NCBI GenBank assembly: GCA_018969455.1
Contig: JAGWYI010000306.1
Location: forward strand, 1 to 5,549
DNA: 5,549 nucleotides
Source: Bacteroidota bacterium
GTDB taxonomy: Bacteria; Bacteroidota; Bacteroidia; Chitinophagales; Saprospiraceae
Reading direction: 5' to 3'
Below the pieces are notes generated by a model. It searched no databases and was not told where the DNA came from. It was given only the letters and a program-made list of their open reading frames with translations. Shown here one piece after another: positions 1-5,549 of this stretch. The first letter of the stretch is position 1; each line of letters begins with the position of its first letter. The position numbers and the translations under genes are program-made.

Positions 1-934
1 CGTTGCGGCTGGCAGGAACATCGCTTGCATTCAAATCGTAACGCAGCAGGGTAACGCCGGTTCCGGTAAGGTTGTTGGCGGCGTATAAGTACCGGCTGTT
101 TGGGGAAAATTCAAAATAGTCGCCTGTATTGGGCAGCAGCACAGGCGTTTGCGGAACGCCATTTTGGTTGTCAAAAGCGAGCAGTCCGACCGATTTATTG
201 TTCAAAGAAAGGGCAAGGAACTTTCCATTTGGGGCGCCCTTGATGTAGGCATTGGTGTACGCGCTGCCATAGGTTCCCGAAAGCTGAATACCGGCACTGG
301 ATACCAAATAGACCAACAAAGCGCCGGTGTTGGCGTCGGTAATGAGGATCCAGTAATCCTGCCCGTTGGCATGTCTTACGGCACACAAACCTTCGTAAGA
401 AGGCACATGCAGCATCATTTGCTTGTCTACCACAGCGCCTTGTCCGCCATTGGCATTTGCGTCCAGTTCAAACCAGGACAAACCCCTTCCGAGCGGTTGG
501 CCGGGCACATTTCCGCCAACATAATATTCTATTTCCTCCATGGTAAACAGGTAATAATGGCCTGGAACGCCGGGTTTAGGGATAAAAACCGAAGATTGTG
601 CTGCGCTAAAGCCGCCCCCTTCGGTATTGCCCATGTCATAGACGAGTTGGTTGGCGCCATTCCAGATTTTGCCGGAAGTTTGGCCGCTGAGAATCGGGTC
701 ACGGCCGCCGCCGTTGGTATAAAACAGCGGATTTCCATTCGCGTCGCAGATGCTCGCGCAGCCTTCGAAGGTGTTTTGTTCCGAGCCGGCCAGGGAAAGG
801 GGGGCGCCAGCGTTAAACTGCAGTGCGCTTTTCAGGCCAAAATACCAGACATTGCCTTCTTTTTGGCCGCTTGCTGATGTACAGGCAAAAATAATTAAAA
901 TAAGGCACCCAAAAATGGTGGTTAATTGTTTCAT
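1..934 (-). CDS. Exported WYFG/beta-propeller-type surface protein, N-terminal part (C-terminus beyond window edge)
   Basis: The minus-strand frame starting at ATG 934 stays open for 311 codons and runs off the left edge. Residues 1-23 are a signal peptide: K2, a hydrophobic core at about 7-18, then a small-residue stretch TSASG before Q24. C18 is preceded by IFA, which fits the lipobox poorly, so signal peptidase I cleavage is more likely than a lipoprotein. The mature part opens with QKEGNVWYFG (24-33). It continues with an EGCASICDANGNPLFYTNGG segment (57-76) and an FIPKPGVPGHYYLFTMEE segment (117-134). Propeller-like repeats of the type APNGKFLALS (234-243) and SPNSRYLYAAN (278-288) follow. 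From family knowledge, this N-terminus is typical of large Bacteroidota surface proteins that often end in a gliding-motility-associated/type IX secretion sorting domain; that end is not visible here. Ligand and function are unknown. A -7 element lies just upstream, so it is probably its own transcription unit. Confidence 0.85.
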   Translation of the reverse strand, partial: MKQLTTIFGCLILIIFACTSASGQKEGNVWYFGLKSALQFNAGAPLSLAGSEQNTFEGCASICDANGNPLFYTNGGGRDPILSGQTSGKIWNGANQLVYDMGNTEGGGFSAAQSSVFIPKPGVPGHYYLFTMEEIEYYVGGNVPGQPLGRGLSWFELDANANGGQGAVVDKQMMLHVPSYEGLCAVRHANGQDYWILITDANTGALLVYLVSSAGIQLSGTYGSAYTNAYIKGAPNGKFLALSLNNKSVGLLAFDNQNGVPQTPVLLPNTGDYFEFSPNSRYLYAANNLTGTGVTLLRYDLNASDVPASRN

Positions 935-956
935 AGCAAATGACTGTTTACAGATG

Positions 957-964
957 CAAAACTA
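957..964 (-). promoter_or_regulatory. Bacteroidota-type -7 promoter element for the exported-protein gene
   Basis: The minus strand reads TAGTTTTG, an exact match to the Bacteroidota -7 consensus TAnnTTTG. Its last base is 22 bases before the ATG at 934, so a start site near 950 would leave a leader of about 15-20 bases. No clear TTG-type -33 element lies at the usual distance, and no Shine-Dalgarno sequence precedes the ATG; a missing Shine-Dalgarno is common in this phylum. Since lysS ends in a strong terminator just upstream, an independent promoter here makes sense. Confidence 0.5.
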
Positions 965-1028
965 GGGCTGTTGAAGTATTCCGGGTAAAAAAAACGGGAG
1001 AATTGCTCGTATTGAGCCGCAGAGAAGT

Positions 1029-1069
1029 AAAAAACCGGCAAAAGGAACATTTCCAGTTGCCGGTTTTTT
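1029..1069 (-). terminator. Intrinsic terminator downstream of lysS (symmetric, could work in both directions)
   Basis: Positions 1029-1041 and 1057-1069 are perfect 13-base inverted repeats. The core is CCGGCAA/TTGCCGG, flanked by A6 on one arm and T6 on the other, with a 15-base loop. On the minus strand the GC core is followed by TTTTTT, the form of a Rho-independent terminator, and it begins 17 bases past the lysS stop. The plus strand has an even longer T run (1064-1076, broken by one A), so the structure could also stop antisense transcription, although no plus-strand gene enters it. Confidence 0.9.
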
Positions 1070-1086
1070 TATTTTTTCCCGAAAAT

Positions 1087-2616
1087 TTAATGTTCCGGGC
1101 GCATTTGCGGGAAGAACAACACTTCCTGGATGCTGGCCTGCCCGGTAAACAACATGGTCAAACGGTCGATTCCGAATCCGATGCCCGCAGTAGGCGGCAT
1201 ACCGTACTCGAGTGCGCGGAGGAAATCTTCATCCATGGCCATGGCTTCTTCATCGCCGCGGGCAGCGAGCGCGAGTTGATCCTCGAATCGGGCGCGCTGA
1301 TCGATGGGGTCGTTGAGCTCGGTGTAGGCGTTGGCCACTTCTTTGCCATTTACAAACAGCTCGAATCGTTCCACCAGCCCTGGTTTGCTGCGGTGCATTT
1401 TGGTGAGCGGCGACATTTCCACCGGATAATCGATGAGGAAAGTCGGCTGAATGAGGTGTTCTTCTACTTTTTCGCCAAAAATTTCGTCTATCAGTTTGGC
1501 TTTGCCCATAGATGCGTCGATTTCGATGTGGTTATCGCGGCAATATTTGCGCAAATCGGCCTCATCAGATTGTTCCACATCGATGCCGGTGTATTGCTTG
1601 ATGGCGTCGAACATCGTCAGGCGGTTGTAAGGTCCGGCGAATTCGATCAAATGGGAGCCAGCTTGCACGGTGGAAGCGCCGTCGTTATGCAGGGCACGGG
1701 CCACGCGTTCGAGCATTTGTTCGGTTACATCCATCATCCAGTTGTAGTCTTTGTAGGCTACATAGAATTCCAGCGCCGTAAATTCCGGGTTGTGGGTACG
1801 GTCCATGCCTTCGTTTCGGAACATTTTGCCGAATTCATACACGCCATCGAAACCGCCCACGATGAGGCGTTTGAGGTACAATTCGTTGGCGATGCGCAGG
1901 AAAAGCGGCATATCCAGTGTATTGTGGTGGGTTTTGAAGGGCCGGGCAGCTGCGCCCCCGTGGATGGGTTGCAGGATGGGGGTTTCCACCTCCAGCAGTC
2001 CCAGTTCATCGAGGTAATTGCGCATGGTTTTGATCAATTTGCTGCGCTTGATGAATATCTGGCGGAATTCGGGATTGACCGTAAGGTCGACATAACGCAT
2101 GCGGTAGCGCTGTTCGGGGTCGGTGAAGGCGTCGAAAATATTGCCTTCTGCATCGCGTTTTACGATGGGCAGCGGGTGCAGCGTTTTGGAAAGGAGTTTG
2201 AATTCCTTCACGTGTACCGAAACTTCACCGGTTTTGGTGCGGAAGGCGAACCCTTTTACCCCCACGAAATCACCGAGGTCGAGCAATTTTTTGATTACCA
2301 CATCGAAAAGGGTAGCATCTTCTCCCTGGAGGAGGTCATCGCGGCGGAGGTACAGTTGAATACGGCCGGTGCTGTCTTGCAGGTTCATAAACAGCGCCTT
2401 ACCGGCTTCGCGGCTGGCCATAATACGACCAGAGAGGGCTACTTCCTGGTAATTGAGGCGGTTTTTTGTTCCGTCTTCCAGGGTTTCTTCCTGGTAATTG
2501 GCAACGATGTCGGCAGCGAAAGCATTCACGGCAAACATTTCCGGAGGGTATGGATCATAACCCAGTTCGCGCAATTTTTGCAGCGATTCCCGGCGCAGGA
2601 TTTCTTGTTCTGTCAT
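1087..2616 (-). CDS. lysS: Lysyl-tRNA synthetase, class II
   Basis: A cytoplasmic enzyme that joins lysine to tRNA-Lys using ATP, giving AMP and pyrophosphate. The protein has 509 residues, close to the roughly 505 of the E. coli enzyme; some Bacteroidota versions are longer at the C-terminus. Residues about 60-143 form the OB-fold anticodon-binding domain, from the 'LSGRIMASREAGKALFMNLQD' region on. The class II catalytic domain follows. Motif 1 lies around 186-213, ending in LLEVETPILQ. The GGAAARPFKTHHN (220-232) and ANELYLKRLIVGG (243-255) blocks are typical of LysRS. Motif 2 is FRNEGMDRTHNPEFT (266-280), and motif 3 is GIGFGIDRLTMLF (478-490), carrying the ATP-binding arginine R485. Late lysine-site residues sit in GKEVANAYTELNDP (424-437). 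All expected motifs are intact. The ATG at 2616 fits the family N-terminus (EQEILRRESLQKLRELG). An AAGGA touches the ATG directly, too close to act as a Shine-Dalgarno. It appears monocistronic. Confidence 0.98.
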   Translation of the reverse strand: MTEQEILRRESLQKLRELGYDPYPPEMFAVNAFAADIVANYQEETLEDGTKNRLNYQEVALSGRIMASREAGKALFMNLQDSTGRIQLYLRRDDLLQGEDATLFDVVIKKLLDLGDFVGVKGFAFRTKTGEVSVHVKEFKLLSKTLHPLPIVKRDAEGNIFDAFTDPEQRYRMRYVDLTVNPEFRQIFIKRSKLIKTMRNYLDELGLLEVETPILQPIHGGAAARPFKTHHNTLDMPLFLRIANELYLKRLIVGGFDGVYEFGKMFRNEGMDRTHNPEFTALEFYVAYKDYNWMMDVTEQMLERVARALHNDGASTVQAGSHLIEFAGPYNRLTMFDAIKQYTGIDVEQSDEADLRKYCRDNHIEIDASMGKAKLIDEIFGEKVEEHLIQPTFLIDYPVEMSPLTKMHRSKPGLVERFELFVNGKEVANAYTELNDPIDQRARFEDQLALAARGDEEAMAMDEDFLRALEYGMPPTAGIGFGIDRLTMLFTGQASIQEVLFFPQMRPEH

Positions 2617-2648
2617 TCCTTGAACGTTCTGTATGGCAAATAAGGGTG

Positions 2649-2656
2649 CAAAAATA
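2649..2656 (-). promoter_or_regulatory. Bacteroidota-type -7 promoter element for lysS
   Basis: The minus strand reads TATTTTTG, an exact TAnnTTTG match, 32 bases before the lysS ATG at 2616. Transcription would start near 2643, giving a leader of about 25-30 bases. The nearest TTTG upstream is 28 bases away, longer than the usual spacing of about 19-21, so the -33 element is weak or absent. The leader is too short for a T-box or other riboswitch. Confidence 0.5.
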
Positions 2657-2762
2657 AGGCATTGCAGGCGGATGCCGGGAATGCCAAATTAAATTTTAGT
2701 AAAACTGCCTGATCAAAGGTGAAGTTCCCTTTAAAACCACAATATTTGGCCTTCAAGGGGCC

Positions 2763-3647
2763 CTATTTCCATTTTTTATTTTGCATTTCTATTCTCAAAC
2801 GCAAATCCTCCGCATATTGTTCTGTAAACTTTTTTTGATTTTCCTGTGCGCGATCACGCAGCTCCTTTTCCGACACGGGGGGCAGCGCCGACATGTGTTG
2901 AATTAAATGGTTCAGGGCATCGGCCTGATCGGGCAGCGCCTGAAAAAAAGCGCTTAAACGCTGTAGTTGCGCGGTGTTTTCAAACCAAATTTCCGGGATC
3001 TGCAGCAGTATTTGATCGGGATCGAAGCCTTCAAAGCGCTGAAAAAATGCAGTAATTTCTTCCTTTGCAATTTCTGCTTGCCACAAAGGGCTGCGCCGCA
3101 ATTGTTGCAGCACCATGGGGCTATCCTGAAAGTTTTGGTCTATAATAGCACCTTGAATGCGCATAGACGCCTCAAAATCAAAAGCATAGAGGGTTCCTTC
3201 AGCCCGCAGCACATTGGTATTGGCGGGTGTTCGATCGATGTTTAAAAGCAAGCAATCGAACAAAAACAAGGGAATCAGCAGGGTATTCCCTTTCAAAAGT
3301 TCGCCGGGCAGGTCTTCTGCATTTTGGAAGAAGGGATAAGCCAGGTTCAGGCCGATGCTTTTTTGTATGGCTTCCCGGGTTTCAACATCTACAGCCTGCA
3401 TGTCCATACCGATTTGCAGGTTTACCAGGCAGGCTGGCATCACGGGTAACTGGAGGGCCTGTCCCATCAGGCAAGCAATAAAATCAACCAGTTGCGCATG
3501 GGGGTTGCTCAGGCTTGCGCGCAATTTGACCAAATAAGCTGCTCCGGAGGCGTCCTGAACGATGATGGGGCGGGAAGAGCCCCGTTTGTGAACGCCCGTG
3601 ACACGAAGCGCCGAAATAGTATTTGAAAACATGTTTAAATGTAGCAT
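2763..3647 (-). CDS. HipA-like kinase family protein (stand-alone, HipA_2 type)
   Basis: A 294-residue protein resembling the compact HipA-like kinases, which keep the kinase fold but lack the N-terminal domain of the HipA toxin. Visible features in order: an N-terminal strand pair around RGSSRPIIV (22-30) like a phosphate-loop region; YLVKLR (38-43), where K41 is the likely ATP-contacting lysine; FDCLLLNIDRTPANTNVL (130-147), whose N136, D138, R139 and N143 match the HipA-type catalytic loop; and AFDFE (155-159), where D157 is the likely metal-binding aspartate. The last 35 residues are charged and probably helical (EKELRDRAQENQKKF onward). All expected catalytic residues seem present, so an active kinase is plausible; the substrate is unknown. 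HipA itself phosphorylates glutamyl-tRNA synthetase, which must not be assumed here. No small helix-turn-helix (HipB-like) gene is adjacent. M6 (ATG at 3632) is an alternative start; ATG 3647 is preceded by an A-rich stretch and no Shine-Dalgarno. A terminator upstream implies its own promoter within 3648-3704, where no exact -7 match was found. Confidence 0.75.
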   Translation of the reverse strand: MLHLNMFSNTISALRVTGVHKRGSSRPIIVQDASGAAYLVKLRASLSNPHAQLVDFIACLMGQALQLPVMPACLVNLQIGMDMQAVDVETREAIQKSIGLNLAYPFFQNAEDLPGELLKGNTLLIPLFLFDCLLLNIDRTPANTNVLRAEGTLYAFDFEASMRIQGAIIDQNFQDSPMVLQQLRRSPLWQAEIAKEEITAFFQRFEGFDPDQILLQIPEIWFENTAQLQRLSAFFQALPDQADALNHLIQHMSALPPVSEKELRDRAQENQKKFTEQYAEDLRLRIEMQNKKWK

Positions 3648-3704
3648 TTTTATTCCAGTCAGAAGACAAATCCAGAAACATTTTTATGTAGTTTTGTATT
3701 CAAT

Positions 3705-3737
3705 AAAAAACCCCGTCTGCTTTTCCAGCAGGCGAGG
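3705..3737 (-). terminator. Intrinsic terminator between the sensor gene and the HipA-like gene
   Basis: On the minus strand, arms at 3737-3727 (CCTCGCCTGCT) and 3721-3711 (AGCAGACGGGG) pair over 11 positions with one C/A mismatch and one T-G pair, around a 5-base loop. A TTTTTT run (3710-3705) follows directly. This is a textbook Rho-independent terminator for minus-strand transcription. It sits about 228 bases past the stop of the sensor gene, so either the message has a long 3' untranslated region or it ends a separate small transcript from the AT-rich spacer. It also insulates the HipA-like gene from the kinase genes. Confidence 0.88.
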
Positions 3738-3816
3738 TCAAAAATCTCCCTAGTGTATATGTTTTGTAATACGTACTTCTCTAAAGGAAGTCACATATTT
3801 TGTTTTGTTCGTACTT

Positions 3817-3845
3817 AAAAAAAAGCAAAAACCTTGCCGTTTTTT
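3817..3845 (-). terminator. Possible weak terminator after the sensor gene
   Basis: On the minus strand a GCAA/TTGC stem with a 5-base loop is extended by A6 against T6 across a 2-base CG bulge, and ends in a run of eight T (3824-3817). It is 120 bases past the sensor stop. The GC core is only four pairs, so it would be weak; it may act with the stronger hairpin at 3705-3737, or may simply reflect AT-rich composition. Confidence 0.3.
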
Positions 3846-3866
3846 ATAATTTGTAACCGAATGCGA

Positions 3867-3890
3867 CTACAAAAGAATAAAATTTTGTAG
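3867..3890. repeat. Perfect 8-base inverted repeat, CTACAAAA / TTTTGTAG
   Basis: CTACAAAA at 3867-3874 and its exact reverse complement TTTTGTAG at 3883-3890 are separated by 8 bases (GAATAAAA). It could be a small hairpin in the transcript or a dyad for a DNA-binding protein. It lies downstream of the sensor gene and more than 200 bases upstream of the HipA-like gene, so an operator role for the latter is only a possibility. Confidence 0.5.
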
Positions 3891-3964
3891 AAATAGTACG
3901 GGGAATCAGGAACAAAATTGATTTTTTTTAGAAAAACTGTTTGACTTGTTTGTAAAAGAATTGT

Positions 3965-5215
3965 TTAATCTAAAACCCGGTCTTTTTCGCTGGATACGCC
4001 GACGACTTTATGGATCACCCGATCCAGGTCTTTGGTTACAGAATCAAAATACTGGAATAATTTTTTATTGTCATCATCGAGTTTATCCCATTCAATCAAT
4101 TGCATTAAACCGAGAATATTAGAAACGGGTCGGCGGATTTCGTGCGAGTGGGTCCAGGAGATTTCCTGCAATTTTTCGAAACGTTTTTGGGCGATATTGA
4201 TGTCTTTGGCATTGAAGCTAACGCCAATAATTTGGGCTTGCTGGTTGTAAACCGGGTAGTAAGCGATTTCAAACCAGCAGCTTTCATGAGGGAAGTGCAT
4301 GCGTTTTCGAATTTTAGTGGTTTTACCTTCCAATGCATCGGCGAAATTGAGTCGAAAGGCTTCCACTTCGGTGGGCATGATGTAATCGAGGATGTTTTGA
4401 TTTTCCTGTGGGGTTCGGTTAAAAAAGCGTCGGAGCAATTTAATGCCGGTTTTATTGATAGAGAGTATTTCAAAATTTTTTCCGATCAACACATTTGCAT
4501 CGGAAGTGCTATTCAGGATGGCTTCCAATTTGTTTTTGGTAGCAAGGTTTAGGGCATTTTCGGTTTCAACAATCTTTTTTTGTCTGTAAAGTTGATCGAG
4601 CACCGGTTTGTAGATAAACAAGAACTCACTAACCAGTACAAACAGAGAAAAGAGCGCCAAAAAAATCTCGGTCATGGTGAGCAGGCGCAGGCTGTGGGCT
4701 GCTTCGGCTTCCAGATCGGTGGCAACGGTTTCCATTTTTTGCAAAAAAGCCGTCTGATTGACACTGAACTGTTCAAGATTCAAGGTCCGGCCGTTTAAAA
4801 GGGAATCCACGGCAGCTGCCGAAATCCGGATGTGCTGGTCTGCATACAACAATTGCAGCAGGATTTTGGGATTTTTACAGGCAGGCAGCTTGAGGGGCTC
4901 CGAGCCATACACCAGGTAGCGTTGTCCTTGTCGCCATTCCTGCATGCTGCTGCGCAATTCCGGCAACACACTTCGGTCGGAAGCAGCTTGAAAAACCTGG
5001 GTGTTGATTTTCTGGCTGAGCATGCGCTGACGGCCCACCATGTTGAGTACCCGGGCATCGCTGTTTTTCTGCTGGAGCATGTATTGAATCATCACCTGAT
5101 TGAACACAACCAGCGCAAGCGCCGTCAATATGGCAACCCAGAATAAATGTGCATGCTGGGGCCTTTTGAATGATTTGAAAAAACGCATAACAAATGATTG
5201 TTTTGCATTTTCCAT
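3965..5215 (-). CDS. Membrane sensor with PilJ-like, PAS and terminal HisKA-like domains; no ATPase domain
   Basis: A 416-residue inner-membrane signalling protein. Order of parts: basic cytoplasmic N-terminus (1-22); membrane segment 1 (about 24-46); extracytoplasmic helical domain (about 50-175) with NMVGRQRMLSQKI (58-70), the hallmark of the PilJ N-terminal sensor family; membrane segment 2 (about 179-202); a linker helix, probably coiled coil (205-235); PAS domain (about 230-342), including WFEIAYYPVYNQQAQIIGVSFNAKDI; and a HisKA-like helix pair (about 350-405) with HSHEIRRPVSNILGL, H358 being the likely phosphate acceptor. The protein ends 11 residues after this at a TAA, with no N, G1 or G2 boxes, so it cannot bind ATP for autophosphorylation. 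Reading past the stop gives no ATPase remnant, which argues against a recent frameshift. The start at ATG 5215 is chosen over TTG 5245, which lies in a hairpin; ATG 5188 (MRFFKSFKRP) is a fair alternative. It follows another kinase gene by 78 bases and is probably co-transcribed with it. Confidence 0.85.
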   Translation of the reverse strand: MENAKQSFVMRFFKSFKRPQHAHLFWVAILTALALVVFNQVMIQYMLQQKNSDARVLNMVGRQRMLSQKINTQVFQAASDRSVLPELRSSMQEWRQGQRYLVYGSEPLKLPACKNPKILLQLLYADQHIRISAAAVDSLLNGRTLNLEQFSVNQTAFLQKMETVATDLEAEAAHSLRLLTMTEIFLALFSLFVLVSEFLFIYKPVLDQLYRQKKIVETENALNLATKNKLEAILNSTSDANVLIGKNFEILSINKTGIKLLRRFFNRTPQENQNILDYIMPTEVEAFRLNFADALEGKTTKIRKRMHFPHESCWFEIAYYPVYNQQAQIIGVSFNAKDINIAQKRFEKLQEISWTHSHEIRRPVSNILGLMQLIEWDKLDDDNKKLFQYFDSVTKDLDRVIHKVVGVSSEKDRVLD

Positions 5216-5233
5216 GCCAATTGGACCAAGGAA

Positions 5234-5254
5234 CCTACATGCCAATGTTGTAGG
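5234..5254. repeat. Short inverted repeat in the gap between the two kinase genes
   Basis: CCTACA (5234-5239) and TGTAGG (5249-5254) form a 6-base perfect inverted repeat with a 9-base loop, 19 bases before the chosen start of the sensor gene. No T run follows on either strand, so it is not an intrinsic terminator. It could modulate translation of the downstream gene, or be chance. The remaining 78-base gap (5216-5293) shows no exact TAnnTTTG element on the minus strand, which supports co-transcription from upstream. Confidence 0.3.
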
Positions 5255-5293
5255 CGGGGAATTTATCCGGAGAAAAGTCGGGTATCGTCAAAA

Positions 5294-5549
5294 TCACCCA
5301 TGGTCCCGGGTTTCTGGCAGCAATACCCGGAAACAGCTCCCCTGGTCGGGCACACTTTCCACGGAGATGGAGCCGCCCATGGCCTCAATTTGTGTTTTGG
5401 TTAAAAAAAGGCCAAACCCGCGTGCCTCGGCGTTGCGGTGGAAGGTTTTGTACATGCCGAAGAGTTTGTCGCCGTGTTTTTCGAGATCGATGCCCAGGCC
5501 GTTGTCGCGCACCTCCAGTTCCACGAAACGGGAGTCCAGATGGCGGGCC
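5294..5549 (-). CDS. Sensor histidine kinase, C-terminal ATP-binding domain only (N-terminus beyond window edge)
   Basis: The last 84 residues of a protein whose frame is open to the right window edge and stops at TGA 5294-5296. They form the second half of a HATPase_c domain. The G1 box is EVRDNGLGIDLEKHG, an F-box-like LFGMYKTFH follows, and the G2 region is GFGLFLTKTQIEAMGG, with a closing strand SISVESVPDQGSCFRVLLP. This is the domain that binds ATP and phosphorylates the conserved histidine of a HisKA helix pair. The KTQIEAMGG form is common in Bacteroidota PAS-type sensor kinases. The in-frame GTG at 5522-5524 is only an internal valine, since the frame and homology continue upstream. 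Sensor domains, its own phosphoacceptor histidine and any receiver domain are outside the window. It lies immediately upstream of the sensor that lacks an ATPase domain and may phosphorylate it or dimerise with it. Confidence 0.88.
   Translation of the reverse strand, partial: ARHLDSRFVELEVRDNGLGIDLEKHGDKLFGMYKTFHRNAEARGFGLFLTKTQIEAMGGSISVESVPDQGSCFRVLLPETRDHG

Larger units (their letters stand above)
3738..3964. other. AT-rich spacer without a gene, downstream of the sensor gene
   Basis: Together with 3648-3737 this gives 317 bases without a gene. This 227-base part is visibly more AT-rich than the flanking genes and has A and T runs of up to 8. I see no convincing reading frame; the best plus-strand frame is 19 codons (3759-3818). 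The minus-strand continuation past the sensor stop shows no trace of an ATPase domain, so it is not the decayed end of that gene. It holds an 8-base perfect inverted repeat (3867-3890), a weak terminator-like hairpin (3817-3845), and an imperfect direct repeat with the core TTTTGT..CGTACTT at 3762-3778 and 3803-3816. It could be a long 3' untranslated region or a small-RNA source. Confidence 0.6.

Noticed and set aside
149..877. A 242-codon plus-strand frame
   Set aside because: Antisense to the exported-protein gene, which has a signal peptide, a matching -7 element and family motifs; the plus-strand translation looks like nothing known.
940..2643. A 567-codon open frame on the plus strand, antisense to lysS
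   Set aside because: It covers the whole of lysS, whose opposite strand shows every catalytic motif. Its translation has no recognisable domain, and it runs straight through the lysS terminator. It is a shadow of lysS codon use.
2617..2762. T-box or other riboswitch upstream of lysS
   Set aside because: With transcription starting near 2643 the leader is only about 25-30 bases, and the rest of the gap shows only small hairpins (4-5 pairs) without a T run.
3689..3696. TAGTTTTG on the plus strand, an exact -7 promoter match
   Set aside because: No TTG-type -33 element lies at the right distance. It points into the terminator hairpin and the gene-less spacer, where the best frame is 19 codons. 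In AT-rich DNA one such match is expected by chance.
3759..3818. A 19-codon plus-strand frame (ATG to TAA) in the spacer
   Set aside because: Very short, no ribosome-binding context, and a length expected by chance.
3738..3964. Remnant of a lost ATPase domain after the sensor stop
   Set aside because: The minus-strand sequence past the stop is AT-rich, full of stops, and shows no DNG, F-box or GLGL-type motif.
4142..4552. A 136-codon plus-strand frame inside the sensor gene
   Set aside because: It lies opposite the PAS and HisKA-like coding region and has no independent signals.
5216..5245. TTG at 5245 as the start of the sensor gene
   Set aside because: It would add 10 residues (MACRFLGPIG) unlike a sensor N-terminus and place the start inside a small inverted repeat; ATG 5215 or 5188 is more natural.

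Overview
The window looks like an ordinary chromosomal stretch from a member of the phylum Bacteroidota, perhaps Saprospiria or Chitinophagia; the class is a guess. Four things point to the phylum. The lysyl-tRNA synthetase has a Bacteroidota-like sequence. Two upstream regions carry an exact TAnnTTTG -7 promoter element. The window-start gene is a secreted protein with the WYFG N-terminus seen in large surface proteins of this phylum. The kinase ATP-binding domain has the 'KTQIEAMGG' signature common in its sensor kinases. All genes lie on the minus strand, so the reading order runs from the right edge to the left edge. I found no mobile element, CRISPR array, tRNA or rRNA.

In transcription order: (1) 5294-5549 is the C-terminal end of a histidine kinase, cut by the window edge, covering the ATP-binding domain. 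(2) After a 78-base gap, 3965-5215 encodes a membrane sensor with a PilJ-like extracytoplasmic domain, a PAS domain and a histidine-bearing HisKA-like helix pair, then stops; it has no ATPase domain. (3) An AT-rich spacer of about 230 bases with inverted repeats leads to a strong intrinsic terminator at 3705-3737. (4) 2763-3647 encodes a stand-alone HipA-like kinase. (5) 1087-2616 is lysS, with its own -7 element and a strong terminator 17 bases past the stop. (6) 1-934 is the N-terminal part of an exported beta-propeller-type protein that continues beyond the left edge.

The two kinase genes probably form one signalling unit. The HisKA-only sensor cannot phosphorylate itself and would need an ATPase domain in trans, and its upstream neighbour ends in one. 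lysS and the exported-protein gene look like separately transcribed units. The HipA-like gene has no visible antitoxin partner. The most interesting items are the kinase pair with a sensor lacking its catalytic domain, the possible anion-binding motif in that sensor, the solitary HipA-like kinase, and the structured AT-rich spacer. I saw no clear evidence of an undescribed multi-gene system.
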